Shown here piece by piece: positions 18,515 through 29,018 of a DNA stretch of 51,407 nt. The notes beneath the pieces were generated by a model, which saw only the letters and a list, made by a program, of their open reading frames with translations, had not been told where the DNA came from and did not search any database. The stretch comes from Candidatus Aphodousia faecipullorum. GTDB taxonomy: Bacteria; Pseudomonadota; Gammaproteobacteria; Burkholderiales; Burkholderiaceae_F. Both the position numbers and the translations under genes were made by a program. The stretch spans positions 1 to 51,407 of the forward strand of contig DVNR01000003.1 of assembly GCA_018714205.1 (NCBI GenBank), read 5' to 3'. Position 1 is the first letter of the stretch. Each line of letters opens with the position of its first letter.

Positions 18515-19312
18515 ATGGATCGACTCTTATCTGATGACCCCAACCCTTTGCGATCGGCTTTGCCCGGCATGGCCAGTCGGGTTCCGCTTTTTGAACAAGT
18601 CAAGCGTTCGATTATCGCAAAAATTCAAGATGGCACTTGGCGCCATGATGATCAGTTGCCTAATGAAATCGAGATGGCCCAGCTTTTTCACGTGAGCCAA
18701 GGGACCATGCGTCGAGCCCTGAGAGAGTTAGTCAATGAGGGATTATTGGTTAGAAAACAGGGCAAAGGGACCTATGTCAGTAGTTACGAAGGCAGCTTTG
18801 ATTATTTCTACCATAAATTCATTCCCGTCCGACCAGATGATCCGGACAAACAGTGGAAAACAACGACAAAGCTCACGCTTTATGAAGTAATCCCTCCATC
18901 TCATCGCACGATGCTTTTGATGGGTATTGAAGATCCAACAGAAAAAGTCATTCACATTCGTCGCCTTCATTATGCTTGCTTGGATGAAGGGCATTTGCAA
19001 AGCGTGGATTCGTTTGATGAGCTTTTTTTGCGCCGTCGCTTTTTTCCCACTTTAACTGAAGAAATTTTCAGAGGTCAAAAGGCGAGCCTGTATCATTTTT
19101 ATCAAAAGGTCTGCGACGTGACGATCTTACATGTGCGCGATATTCAGAAGGCCACATTTTTAAATGCTTATCAGGCAAAGCTAGCCAATGTGCCGGTGCC
19201 TTACCCTGCTATTATTCAACAGCGTCAAACATTCGATATCAATAATAATTTAGTGGAATTGCGCTTTTTGACGACTGTGACTGATCGCTGTCACTTCGAA
19301 TACCAATATTAA
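18515..19312 (+). CDS. GntR-family regulator with UTRA-like effector domain (regulator 1)
   Basis: VPLFEQVKRSIIAKIQDGTWRHDDQLPNEIEMAQLFHVSQGTMRRALRELVNEGLLVRKQGKGTYV wHTH; C-terminal ...VELRFLTTVTDRCHFEYQY. Confidence 0.9.
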   Translation: MDRLLSDDPNPLRSALPGMASRVPLFEQVKRSIIAKIQDGTWRHDDQLPNEIEMAQLFHVSQGTMRRALRELVNEGLLVRKQGKGTYVSSYEGSFDYFYHKFIPVRPDDPDKQWKTTTKLTLYEVIPPSHRTMLLMGIEDPTEKVIHIRRLHYACLDEGHLQSVDSFDELFLRRRFFPTLTEEIFRGQKASLYHFYQKVCDVTILHVRDIQKATFLNAYQAKLANVPVPYPAIIQQRQTFDINNNLVELRFLTTVTDRCHFEYQY

Positions 19313-19316
19313 AAAA

Positions 19317-19341
19317 AGCCTGTCGAAAAGCTCGACAGGCT
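19317..19341 (-). terminator. terminator after M20 hydrolase 1 (minus strand)
   Basis: AGCCTGTCGA aaagc TCGACAGGCT, T-run on minus strand. Confidence 0.75.
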
Positions 19342-19390
19342 AAACGGGGAATTCCCTTAAGATGGACCAAAAGTTCCTTTTGCTTGAGAA

Positions 19391-20680
19391 TTATGCCTTG
19401 TTCGTCTTCTCCAAGAAGCGAGTGAACATTTCAAAAGCTTCGGGCATACTTTCACTGTCTTGAATTTCAAAGTCGCCTTTGTGATGGCCGTGTTCGTTGC
19501 AACCGAAAAGGAAGAACCCGGCCTTACCACCGTGAGAAAGCACTTTACGGACAAGCCATGTGCAGTCTTCTGATCCCGAAATCTTGACGTCTGGGTAAAC
19601 CTTCGTGATGAAAGGAATTTCGTGAGCAATGGTTTCCAGTGTTTCAATAACTTCAGGCGTTGTTTGAAGCGTCGTTGCGGCCCCAACTTTCTCAAATTGG
19701 TATTGAACGTCATAGGCTTCAGCATTACCTTTAACGATGCGTTCAACATAATCGGTCATGTATTGGTTAACTTCTTCAGTTTGACCGCGCACTTCAATTT
19801 GCATCTTCGCATGAACAGGAACAACATTGCGACCTTCGCCAGCTACTAAGCGGCCAATGGAAATTCGAGTATCGCCTTGGCTGTTACGCGGGATACCGGC
19901 AAGCATCGTGGCCGTTGAGCAAGCCGCTAACAATGCGCTGCGACCTTTTTCTGGATTGGCGCCAGCGTGAGCGGCTTTGCCGGTGAAGGTGATGTCAATT
20001 TTGCTGGTAGCCAAGAATCCTTGACGGCAGAGTCCGATTTCATGCAACCGAATGCCGCTACCAATATGGCAACAAATAATATAGTTCACGTCATCAAGCA
20101 AGCCGCTTTCAGACATTGGAAGACCGCCGCGAGTACCTTCTTCAGCCGGTTGGAATAAGAGCTTGATCGTTCCGCAAAGTTCGTCTTTATGGTCAACGAT
20201 CCAGTGAGCGACGCCTAAGCCAACTGACGTGTGAGCGTCATGCCCGCAAGCGTGCATGAGACCGGCGCGTTCCGAGCAGTAGCCTCCGGCATTGGATTCG
20301 TGTTTCGGATCATTGGTTTCTTGAACGAGCACGCAGTCCATGTCGTGGCGGAACATGGTCACAGGGCCCGGTCGACCGGTATTCCAAACGGCGACACAGC
20401 CTGTGTAGCCCTCGGTTTCAGCCAAGAACTCTTCAGATACACCATGTTCACGGGCGCGTTGCATCGCTTCTTCAACGAGTTTGGGGTCGCGACCCATGAC
20501 GAATTTCGGATTAATGGCTTTTGTGCCCATCACGACATCAAACCCGAGTTCGCGAAGACGCTTGACGACGATATTCATCGTTTCAAATTCCGTCCAGCCT
20601 TCTTCAGGGCGCTTGTGAATGGTGCGACGGAACTGCACCATTTCCTGAGTGTATTGTTCATTCATTTTTAATTCCTCCAT
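19391..20680 (-). CDS. M20 amidohydrolase, AbgA (p-aminobenzoyl-glutamate hydrolase subunit A)-like, paralog 1
   Basis: WTEFET, INPKFVMGRDPK, GRPGPVTMF, MHACGHDAHTSVG, IKLLFQPAEEGTRG, SGSEDCTWL; resembles E. coli AbgA throughout. Confidence 0.85.
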   Translation of the reverse strand: MEELKMNEQYTQEMVQFRRTIHKRPEEGWTEFETMNIVVKRLRELGFDVVMGTKAINPKFVMGRDPKLVEEAMQRAREHGVSEEFLAETEGYTGCVAVWNTGRPGPVTMFRHDMDCVLVQETNDPKHESNAGGYCSERAGLMHACGHDAHTSVGLGVAHWIVDHKDELCGTIKLLFQPAEEGTRGGLPMSESGLLDDVNYIICCHIGSGIRLHEIGLCRQGFLATSKIDITFTGKAAHAGANPEKGRSALLAACSTATMLAGIPRNSQGDTRISIGRLVAGEGRNVVPVHAKMQIEVRGQTEEVNQYMTDYVERIVKGNAEAYDVQYQFEKVGAATTLQTTPEVIETLETIAHEIPFITKVYPDVKISGSEDCTWLVRKVLSHGGKAGFFLFGCNEHGHHKGDFEIQDSESMPEAFEMFTRFLEKTNKA

Positions 20681-20732
20681 GAGGGGTATAAAAAATCAGC
20701 GGGCAAGAACTGCCCCGCTGAGTAGGGAATTT

Positions 20733-21998
20733 TTAATCCAAGAAGAGGATCAGCACGAACCAAGTGATGACCATCGGAACACACGTGCGTTTCACAAGGT
20801 CAATCGGAGAAACTCGGCTCATACCGGCAATCAAAATCACGACACCGGCGATCGGACTGGTCGTACGACCTAACTGAGCGGCACACATCACGGTGTTGCC
20901 CAAATCAGAGATCGTCATGCCAAGCGCGGCGGCGTGGGGCGTTACAGCTTCGTTAAATGCAAAGGTTGCAGCGTCACCGGAACCAGTTAAAACGGCCATG
21001 GCAAACGTACCCATTGCACCACCGATACGGGCATAGTCCCCGGCGCTCTTTAATGCTTCAATCAAGGCATCAACCACACCGGTTTCGCGAAGACCACAAG
21101 CAAACACGCCAGCGGCAATGATGATACCTAAGACGTCACCATAACCCTTGCCAGCGCCGCTGAAGAACGTTTTGAACGCTTCTTGGGGGTTGACACGCGT
21201 GACAATCATCGTATAGGTCACACCGATCATCATGGCTTGGGCCACGCCCATCTTGATAGCGGGAACGTAAGTGTTGCCCAGCAACAAGATAGCCAGCGGA
21301 ACCATCGGGGCGATGGCATAGATGATGTTCACTTTTTGAATACCACCCGTGGCGTCTGTTTGAATATCGCCCATTTGACCACTGCCTTTGTGGTCTTTCA
21401 AGAAGAACTCCACGACCGTGATCAACAAGGCGCCGCAAAGCGACAAGACGGCGTAGGTTGAAGCATGCTCAATGATGAATTCCATCGGTTCAATGCCAGC
21501 CATGCCGGAAATCATCACCGGGTGTGCGCCGCCCGGGTTGAAGTTGGAACCATAGGTGCCGGCCAAAATGGCAGCGCCAGCGCCGGCTGGGGTGATGCCG
21601 GAGCGGATCATCAACGGGATCAACGTGGCGCCCACAGCAGCAGCGCAACCGGCAGCTGACGGGATGGCGGCGTTAATCACGGCTGTCAAAATCGTGCAGC
21701 ACGGGATGATCATCAAACCTAAGGTCTTCATCGGGCGGGTAAGTAATTGCACCAAATGGATATCGCACTTGGTGTAGCTCACCAAAAATGCAAAGCCCAT
21801 CGCCGAGCAGATTGATTGAATCAAATTGCCGGTGGTCATTGACTTGGCAAATTGGTTGTATGCCGCCATTGGATCTAAGGAAATCAAGCACATGAGAAGA
21901 CCGGCGATACAGAGCACCAGGCGCGTTTCATAGCGCTTGACCAATGCGACAACGGTCAATGCGATAATGACCATGGCCGCCCAGAAAGTAAGAGACAT
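20733..21998 (-). CDS. DcuC-family transporter, paralog 2
   Basis: 421 aa; MSLTFWAAMVIIALTVVALVKRYETRLVLCIAG...; near-identical motifs to 39905-41170. Confidence 0.85.
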   Translation of the reverse strand: MSLTFWAAMVIIALTVVALVKRYETRLVLCIAGLLMCLISLDPMAAYNQFAKSMTTGNLIQSICSAMGFAFLVSYTKCDIHLVQLLTRPMKTLGLMIIPCCTILTAVINAAIPSAAGCAAAVGATLIPLMIRSGITPAGAGAAILAGTYGSNFNPGGAHPVMISGMAGIEPMEFIIEHASTYAVLSLCGALLITVVEFFLKDHKGSGQMGDIQTDATGGIQKVNIIYAIAPMVPLAILLLGNTYVPAIKMGVAQAMMIGVTYTMIVTRVNPQEAFKTFFSGAGKGYGDVLGIIIAAGVFACGLRETGVVDALIEALKSAGDYARIGGAMGTFAMAVLTGSGDAATFAFNEAVTPHAAALGMTISDLGNTVMCAAQLGRTTSPIAGVVILIAGMSRVSPIDLVKRTCVPMVITWFVLILFLD

Positions 21999-22031
21999 AG
22001 CACAGACTCCTATAAGGGGTTTGAGTTAGTT

Positions 22032-23318
22032 TTATTTATGTAAGCCGTTGGTTGCTTCAATGAGCTTGACTTGCACGCTGAAACCCACCGGCATACTCTT
22101 CACATCATCCGGATCAAAGTCCGAACGGTGTTGACCGTTGTGATCGGCTCCATAGTAGAAATGAGCCGCTTTGCCTCCGTGTTGTTGCACGCGGGCCATC
22201 AAAATGGTGGCGTCTTCGCTACCGCCTTTTTCACTGTAGTAGTCAACGTGATCGGCTCCGACGACTTCGCCGGCGCACTTTTCAATGAGTTTGGCGAGTT
22301 CCGGAGTTGGGTTCATTGTGAAGGCTTCACCAACTTTGGTGATCTTGTACTCAACGTCAAACGCTTCCGCATTGGCTTTCACTGCGCGTTCAACCTGAGA
22401 GAAAATGTATTGGCACAGTTCGTTCGTGGCGCCACGGACTTCCATTTGCATGGTGGCGTGAACAGGAACGACATTGCGCATTTCGCCTGCCATGAGTTTG
22501 CCGCAGCTTACGGTTGTCAAGCCGGCTCCATGACGCGGCAAGCTGCCGATCATGACGGCAGTGTGGCAGGCGGCCATCAATGCGTTACGACCGTCTTGAG
22601 GATTGGCCACCGAGTGGGCGGGTTTGCCGGTGAAGGAAACGTCAAATTTAATGGTGGCGTTGTAACCCGGCGAAGTGACAGTGACGTAACCTAAACGCGG
22701 TGTGCAACCGATGTGGCTTGCAAATAAATTATCGACATCGTCAACGATGCCGCTTTGAGCCATGGCCATGGCGCCACGCGTGCCTTCTTCGGCCGGTTGG
22801 AATAACAGTTTGATCGTGCCGCACAGTTCATCTTTGTGATCAACGATCCAGTGGGCGATAGCCAATCCAACACCGGTGTGGCAGTCATGCCCGCAAGCAT
22901 GCATTTGACCAGGATATTCGCTAGCGAATCCCTCCTTGTTCGGGAGGTGATTGGGATCCGTTGTTTCTGGAACATACAGTGCATCAATGTCAAAGCGCAA
23001 AGCAGTCACAGGGCCGGGACGACCGGTTTTCCAAATGCCTACAGCGCCGGTGTAACCTTGCATCGCATCGATATCTTCTTGCTTAACGCCCGCTTCAAGA
23101 GCGCGCTTCACACCCAGTTTAACTTCGTCGGGATAGCGACCCATTACATAATCAGGATTGATCACAGCGGTGCCTTCGAGCACTTCAAATCCCAATTCTT
23201 TAAGGCGATTAACAATAATGCTTGTTGTCCTGAATTCGGTCCAGCCGGTTTCAGGTTTGGCGTGCAGACTACGACGGAATTTCACCATCTCGTCTGTGTA
23301 TTGATTGTTGATATCCAT
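22032..23318 (-). CDS. M20 amidohydrolase, AbgA-like, paralog 2
   Basis: WTEFRTTSIIVNRL, MHACGHDCHTGVG, LLFQPAEEGTRGAMAM, GGSEDATILMARVQQHGGKA. Confidence 0.87.
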   Translation of the reverse strand: MDINNQYTDEMVKFRRSLHAKPETGWTEFRTTSIIVNRLKELGFEVLEGTAVINPDYVMGRYPDEVKLGVKRALEAGVKQEDIDAMQGYTGAVGIWKTGRPGPVTALRFDIDALYVPETTDPNHLPNKEGFASEYPGQMHACGHDCHTGVGLAIAHWIVDHKDELCGTIKLLFQPAEEGTRGAMAMAQSGIVDDVDNLFASHIGCTPRLGYVTVTSPGYNATIKFDVSFTGKPAHSVANPQDGRNALMAACHTAVMIGSLPRHGAGLTTVSCGKLMAGEMRNVVPVHATMQMEVRGATNELCQYIFSQVERAVKANAEAFDVEYKITKVGEAFTMNPTPELAKLIEKCAGEVVGADHVDYYSEKGGSEDATILMARVQQHGGKAAHFYYGADHNGQHRSDFDPDDVKSMPVGFSVQVKLIEATNGLHK

Positions 23319-23590
23319 AGTCGATATGCTCCGAAATATCGTTTTAACCGTAACGAACAGACGGTCGGGGAACCCAGCCCGAAAACTGTCCTAATGTAAT
23401 TGGCTCAAGAAAAACCGGAAGGCAATTTCTTGCCCTCCGGAAACGACTCATGCTGCTTTTTTTAAAACAGTAGGACTTAAGTTCACACTCATTTGGGAAT
23501 GAATCTATTGAAGTCGGTTCCCAAAAGGGCACTTCTATTTTTGTTCAACACGCTTGCAATCGCCTTTAGAAGTTTTGCTATGTTGGATAT

Positions 23591-23604
23591 CAGTTAACTG
23601 ATTG
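23591..23604. promoter_or_regulatory. candidate operator CAGTTAACTGATTG
   Basis: Perfect 10-bp palindrome CAGTTAACTG in divergent AbgA-like 2 / MFS promoter region; 14 nt identical to 29019-29032. Confidence 0.6.
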
Positions 23605-23663
23605 CTTTCCCGAGTTTAATCCTCTTTATAAGATTGACCGAAGTTTTCGACTAAGAGGTTTTT

Positions 23664-24860
23664 ATGCAAGATAACAAGCGTTGGTTTTACCTGGTGCTGT
23701 TCTGGGTGGTGAATTTTTGCCTGGGCTCGTTTTATGCTTGGAGCGTTTACTCCACATGGCTTGCACAACACTACTCGGTGATCGCCGGAGCGACAGTGAC
23801 GGTGGCATCGTTAACCTATGTTTTTAGCATTGGCGCGGCCATGAATCCGATAGCTATGGTCACCGCGGGATTTCTCACTGATCGGTTGGGACCTAGACCG
23901 GTCCTTTTCGGTGGTGGATTGATCGTGACGCTTGGGTACTATCTTATGAGCATCAGCACGGATTCCAGCTTATTGCTAATCGGATACGGAATTTGTTTTG
24001 GTATGGGGTCTGGTGCTTGTGTGATTGCAACGGTGACATCTGCTGTCAAGTTATTCCCGACGATGCGAGGTTTCGCCGGTGGTTCGGTAGGTGCCATGTA
24101 CGGCTTGGGGTCCGTTTGCTTGCCGCCGACAGCCAATGCCTTGGCGCAAAACTATGGAATTACCACTACCTTGCTATTTTTTGCGGTTGCTTGTTTTGTC
24201 ATCATTATCGCCAGTGCAAGTCTGATTAAGCTCCCGGCTTCTCGCTCCGTGGCACCTAAAGCTGGCAATGAAGATCTCAATTGGTTGCAAATGGTGAAGA
24301 CCTCGCGGTTTTGGGCAATGTTTGTGCTCTTTTTAGGAGCGACGCTTTCGCCGTTGATGCTTTTTTCTCAAACAGTCACGGTTGCCCAGGTTCAGATCGG
24401 TTTAGGCATGTCTGCGGCTGTACTTTCAGTTTCCGTTTTGGCTCTAGCCAATATGGCTGCGCGCTTTTTAGCGGGGACTCTCTCGGATAAGCTAGGGCGC
24501 GCTCTAACCTTGGCATTAGCGATTGCTATGGCCGTTTTAGGCTTGTCGCTCTTGTCAATGGCTGGTCAAGGCGATGCAGCTCTTTTCTATTTGGGTTTGG
24601 TTTGTATCGGCGCGAGTTTCGGTTCAAGTGTTGGGATTTTCCCAGGATATGTAGCTGAACAGTTTGGACCGGCAAACGCTAGTATGAATTATGGTGTAAT
24701 GGCGCTCGCATTCTCCGTTTCTGGCATTATCGGCCCGAATATTATTCGTATGAGTGTTGAGGGCGGCCAATACCAAATCGCCTATTTTATCGCGATAGGT
24801 ATTAGCGCAGTTGGCCTTTTGGCGGCCTGGTACTGTAAATCATTTGAGAAGAAACATTAA
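23664..24860 (+). CDS. MFS transporter, OFA (oxalate/formate antiporter-like) family, copy 1
   Basis: CLGSFYAWSVYSTWLA; AMNPIAMVTAGFLTDRLGPRPVLFGGG; GMGSGACVIATVTSAVKLFPTMRGFAGG. Confidence 0.8.
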   Translation: MQDNKRWFYLVLFWVVNFCLGSFYAWSVYSTWLAQHYSVIAGATVTVASLTYVFSIGAAMNPIAMVTAGFLTDRLGPRPVLFGGGLIVTLGYYLMSISTDSSLLLIGYGICFGMGSGACVIATVTSAVKLFPTMRGFAGGSVGAMYGLGSVCLPPTANALAQNYGITTTLLFFAVACFVIIIASASLIKLPASRSVAPKAGNEDLNWLQMVKTSRFWAMFVLFLGATLSPLMLFSQTVTVAQVQIGLGMSAAVLSVSVLALANMAARFLAGTLSDKLGRALTLALAIAMAVLGLSLLSMAGQGDAALFYLGLVCIGASFGSSVGIFPGYVAEQFGPANASMNYGVMALAFSVSGIIGPNIIRMSVEGGQYQIAYFIAIGISAVGLLAAWYCKSFEKKH

Positions 24861-24880
24861 ATTTATCCCCCTCTGATTGA

Positions 24881-24917
24881 ACCCCGGCACTGAATCCAGT
24901 CGTCGGGGCTTTTTTTT
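24881..24917 (+). terminator. terminator after OFA MFS copy 1
   Basis: CCCCGGCACTG...CAGTCGTCGGGG C T8. Confidence 0.75.
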
Positions 24918-24982
24918 CGTGATGATGTGATCGCGTACTTTCGCTACAATGGTCGCGGGTCGTTTGCCTATAAGGAGTTGAA

Positions 24983-26176
24983 ATGTCTTCGGCAATTCGT
25001 TGTGTGCCGGGTTTAAAGTCCGGTTCTAATCAATCGTACGATGCGTTCGGTGTTGATAAAGCCAATGAGGTTAGTGCTTTTCACCGCTCGATTCCCGGTT
25101 ATGCTCCCACCGAGATGGTGTCATTGTCAGCTTTGGCTCGAGAACTCGGTGTTGAAGCGCTTTACGTTAAAGATGAAAGTTCACGCTTTGGTTTAAATGC
25201 TTTCAAGTCACTCGGCAGCTCTTATTGTGTCGCGTCACTAATTAGTGAAAAGCTTGGGATGCCCACTCGTTATGAGTCTGTGGTAAGTGCTGAGGCCAAA
25301 GAAAATGTTCAGGGGATGACACTAATAACAGCCACGGACGGCAACCATGGCCGGGGTGTGGCTTGGACAGCGAAACTATTGGGTTTGAAAAGCGTTGTAT
25401 TAATGCCGAAAGGAACGGCGCTGGAGAGACTGCAAAATATTCAGAAATTGGGAGCGGATGCAAGTATTACCGATCTTGTCTATGACGACACAGTTAAACT
25501 AGCCGCGAAGATGGCTGAAGAAAACAACTGGCTTTTGGTGCAGGACACCGCATGGGATGGTTACGAAGACATTCCATTGCGGATCATGCAGGGCTATTTG
25601 ACGATGGCACTAGAAGCGGTTGAAGCACTGCCCAAGGCGCCGACACACCTGTTTCTTCAAGCCGGCGTGGGTTCCATGGCGGCGGCAGTTGCGGCATTTT
25701 TTGTTGAATACTACGGCAAAGATTGTCCGAAGGTCATTGTTGTAGAGCCAGAGGGAGCCAATTGCTTCTATGAAACAGCTCGTGCAGCAGATGGCGGCAT
25801 TCATCCTTATGTGGGCGATATGCATTCCATCATGGCAGGTCTTTGTTGCGGGGTGCCGAGTAAGTCAGCTTGGAGCATATTGAAAGAAACCGCGGATTTC
25901 TATGTGTCAATGCCGGATTACGTTGCCGCAGACGGAATGCGTATTTTGGGGGCGCCTTTGCCAGGAGATCATCGCGTGGTATCAGGAGAAAGCGGAGCTT
26001 CCACTTTTGGTTTGACAGCAGATCTTTTAAGGGATAAACGGTATCAAACGGTTAAGGAAATGCTGGGCCTAAATGAAGCTTCTCGTGTGCTTTGTATCTC
26101 AACCGAAGGAGCCACGGACCGGGAAAACTATCGTCGAATCGTATGGGATGGTGCCTGGTCGACTTGTTCAGACTAA
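24983..26176 (+). CDS. dpaL: diaminopropionate ammonia-lyase (PLP, fold II)
   Basis: ESSRFGLNAFKSLGSSYC (PLP lysine region), TATDGNHGRGVAWTAKLLG, MPKGTALERLQNIQKLGA, QDTAWDGYEDIPLRIMQGY. Confidence 0.92.
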   Translation: MSSAIRCVPGLKSGSNQSYDAFGVDKANEVSAFHRSIPGYAPTEMVSLSALARELGVEALYVKDESSRFGLNAFKSLGSSYCVASLISEKLGMPTRYESVVSAEAKENVQGMTLITATDGNHGRGVAWTAKLLGLKSVVLMPKGTALERLQNIQKLGADASITDLVYDDTVKLAAKMAEENNWLLVQDTAWDGYEDIPLRIMQGYLTMALEAVEALPKAPTHLFLQAGVGSMAAAVAAFFVEYYGKDCPKVIVVEPEGANCFYETARAADGGIHPYVGDMHSIMAGLCCGVPSKSAWSILKETADFYVSMPDYVAADGMRILGAPLPGDHRVVSGESGASTFGLTADLLRDKRYQTVKEMLGLNEASRVLCISTEGATDRENYRRIVWDGAWSTCSD

Positions 26177-26191
26177 CTGAAGAGTGGATAA

Positions 26192-26230
26192 AGACGCCTC
26201 AAGGATCAACTCCCTGAGGCGTTATGTTCG
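26192..26230. terminator. terminator between convergent dpaL and DcuC-like 3
   Basis: ACGCCTCA...TGAGGCGT. Confidence 0.6.
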
Positions 26231-26246
26231 TTTTGAGTCCTTTATA

Positions 26247-27524
26247 TTAGAACACAAAGAGCAGGGTTAACACACCGACAATCATGCCGGGTGCTGTACG
26301 TTTCACGAGATCCAAAGGATTGGAACGGCACAAACCGGCGATGACAATCACCACACCGGCAATCGGGCTCATCGTGCGACCAAGCGCACCGGAGACATAG
26401 GCCAAGTTGCCCAGGTTCGTGATGCTCATTCCGAAACTTTCTGCGTGCGGCGTGACGGCTTCGTTAAAGGCCATCGTTGCAGCGTCACCCGAACCAACCA
26501 AAATGGCCATTAAATACGGTCCTAACACACCACCCCATTGAGCATATTCGTTGGAGGACTTCAGTCCTTCAATCATGACATCAACAAGACCGGCGGCACG
26601 AAGTCCCATGGCAAAGACACTGGCGGAAACGATGATACTGACAATATCTGCAAAGCCTTTACCACAACCGGTAAAGAAGGTGGTGGTTGCTTTGGCTGGA
26701 CTTGTGCGTGTCACAATGATGGTGTAGATCGCGCCGATTACCATGGCTTGAGCGACGCCCATCTTTAACGCCGGCACACATGTATTGCCGAGAATCAAGA
26801 GCACGAGTGGAACAAGCGGAGCCAACGCGTAAAGCAAATTGACGTGATCAATGGTTTCACCGAAATTGCCGTCACCTTCGATCTTGCCGTCGCCTTTATG
26901 GTCACGCAGGGCAAATTCCGTCACAGTGATCATGACAACGCTGATGGCCCAAAGCACCATATAAGTGGTCATATTCTGAAGAATAAATTCCATGCCAGAA
27001 ATGCCAACATAAGAGCCCACCATGTTTTGGTGCGGCGAACCAGGGTTCAAGAATGAGCCGATCGTGCCGGCTAACACGGCAGCGCCGGCGCCGGCAGGCT
27101 TGATGCCAGCGCGGATCATAATCGGGATAAGCGTCGCGCCAACGGCAGCGGCGCAGCCGGCAGCGCTTGGGATCGCCGTGTTGACGATCAATGTCACGAT
27201 TGTGCAGGCAGGAATTAAGAAAACGCCCAAATGCTTAAGAGGGGCTGCGAGCAATGTGACCAAATGCAAGTCCGCTTTCGTGTAGCTCATCAAGAAAGCG
27301 AAGCCCATGGCGGCGGTGATGGCTTGCACCAAAGTGGCGCTAGTCATCATCTTAGCGAATTGGTCAAAGGCCTGCATTGGTGCCAATGAAATCAGGCACA
27401 GGAAAATACCAGCTGACAGAAGTGTTGTACGCACCTCAAACTTTTTCAAAAGGGCAGCGATAACGGCAAAAATAGTCGCTACGGCAATCCATGCGGTTAT
27501 TGACATAATGGGTACTCCTATCAA
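26247..27524 (-). CDS. DcuC-family transporter, paralog 3
   Basis: 425 aa; same conserved segments as paralogs 1, 2 and 4. Confidence 0.84.
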   Translation of the reverse strand: MIGVPIMSITAWIAVATIFAVIAALLKKFEVRTTLLSAGIFLCLISLAPMQAFDQFAKMMTSATLVQAITAAMGFAFLMSYTKADLHLVTLLAAPLKHLGVFLIPACTIVTLIVNTAIPSAAGCAAAVGATLIPIMIRAGIKPAGAGAAVLAGTIGSFLNPGSPHQNMVGSYVGISGMEFILQNMTTYMVLWAISVVMITVTEFALRDHKGDGKIEGDGNFGETIDHVNLLYALAPLVPLVLLILGNTCVPALKMGVAQAMVIGAIYTIIVTRTSPAKATTTFFTGCGKGFADIVSIIVSASVFAMGLRAAGLVDVMIEGLKSSNEYAQWGGVLGPYLMAILVGSGDAATMAFNEAVTPHAESFGMSITNLGNLAYVSGALGRTMSPIAGVVIVIAGLCRSNPLDLVKRTAPGMIVGVLTLLFVF

Positions 27525-28930
27525 GCGCGGATGCGTTCGGGTTCAGGGGTTGCCAGGTCGATCGTGATCGTTTCATAGCCTTTGTCTTGAAGCGCTTTTT
27601 CGCCTCGTTCAGTGGTGATGAAACGAAGACTCTTACCGTAGAGCACTCCGTCTTTCATGTTGATATGGCCGTCGACGTAGGTTTCGGTTGCTGTCAATGA
27701 CTTCATGTCGACAACCGTAATGTCTGCGACAGCGCCGTCGGTGAGATGACCGCGATCAAAGAGTCGCAAGTGACGCGCCGCGTTAAGACTTGCTTTGAGA
27801 ACAAACTCAGAAAGGGTGATAGCGCCAAAACGAACCAAGCTCAACCCCATCGGAATAATGACGTTACGCGGAATGCAACCACCGTCAGTAGACATGGCGT
27901 CAACGACAAAAGTGCCATCATCGCGCTTGGCTTGCGCAAGCATCAGGCGAGATACCGCTGCATTGACGGGGAAGCAACCAACCACATTTGTGGTGCCTTT
28001 TTCTTCCCAATAACGCATGGCGTCCAATCCTTCAAGCGCTTCGGTGATATAGCCGGTGTCGTGCAGTGTTAAAAGCAAACGACGCTTAAAGGCTTCACGA
28101 ATGCCATCAGCGGACACGGGAAGACCATAAATTTCCAAGCAGGTACGCGTTACAAAGTCGAGGACATTGCCATCGGCATCGCAAGACAAATGGGTGCCGT
28201 TATAGGGGCTTAAGTAGGCTTCAGACCAAATTTTGGGATGCGATTTCAAAAGTGAAAGGGCTTCATTGGCTTCTTCATCAGCAGCCTTCACGCGACCTCG
28301 GCAGTAAGAGTTGATATGAGCAAGGTGCAATCGCATGTTGCCAGCGGTTTCAACCGCTTGGCGCATACCCAAAATGTCTGAGTGTGCTGTTGTAGAGCCG
28401 GCATGCCAAGCCACGTAGACGTCTTTTTCGTTACAGAGCTCAATGGTGGTGCGGCAAGCGTCAATCGAGAGCGGCCAGTGACCGCCGACAAGTTTCACGC
28501 CAATGGCACCGCCTTCAGTTTGAGAATTGACAAAACCTTCGATTTGGGCGCGTGAAGGCGTGTCGGTTTTCCATAATTCAGACGGTTCCATGCGATCGAC
28601 TATAGCCACATTGATGCCACTGCCCGTTTTATGACCGTCGTTGAGCAGTTCGGCTAAAGGACCTGCCATGTCTAAACAGGTTGTTATACCGGCGAGCGCA
28701 GTCATGCGGGCACCGTATGGTGAACCGTAAACAGAGCCCAAATGCATGTGCGCATCAATGATTCCCGGAAATACGTATTTACCCGTGCAGTCATCAATGG
28801 CTTTAGCGCAGCCGGTCAGCTCTTCACCCACCGCTGCAATTTTTCCGTTTTCAATGGCAACATCCATGATGCCGTTTCGATTGTTAAGCGGGTCCACCAC
28901 GTGGCCGCCCTTAAGCAATACGTCCCACAT
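27521..28930 (-). CDS. amidohydrolase-superfamily metallohydrolase (hydantoinase/dihydroorotase/deacetylase-like)
   Basis: LLKGGHVVDPLNNRNGIMDVAIENGKIAAVG, PGIIDAHMHLGS, GVKLVGGHW (candidate carbamyl-Lys), overlaps DcuC-like 3 by 4 nt. Confidence 0.85.
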   Translation of the reverse strand: MWDVLLKGGHVVDPLNNRNGIMDVAIENGKIAAVGEELTGCAKAIDDCTGKYVFPGIIDAHMHLGSVYGSPYGARMTALAGITTCLDMAGPLAELLNDGHKTGSGINVAIVDRMEPSELWKTDTPSRAQIEGFVNSQTEGGAIGVKLVGGHWPLSIDACRTTIELCNEKDVYVAWHAGSTTAHSDILGMRQAVETAGNMRLHLAHINSYCRGRVKAADEEANEALSLLKSHPKIWSEAYLSPYNGTHLSCDADGNVLDFVTRTCLEIYGLPVSADGIREAFKRRLLLTLHDTGYITEALEGLDAMRYWEEKGTTNVVGCFPVNAAVSRLMLAQAKRDDGTFVVDAMSTDGGCIPRNVIIPMGLSLVRFGAITLSEFVLKASLNAARHLRLFDRGHLTDGAVADITVVDMKSLTATETYVDGHINMKDGVLYGKSLRFITTERGEKALQDKGYETITIDLATPEPERIRA

Positions 28931-29018
28931 AATCTCTCCTTTAGTACGGCCGGCAATAGATCAGAATTCGACCGATAGCCTTAGCGTATGCTTTGATCCT
29001 TATTTCGCCAAAATAACT

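Noticed and set aside
20231-20671. 146-aa and similar plus-strand ORFs over the M20 genes (also 22071-22694, 22836-23399)
   Set aside because: Antisense to strongly supported AbgA-like genes; explained by codon bias on the coding strand.
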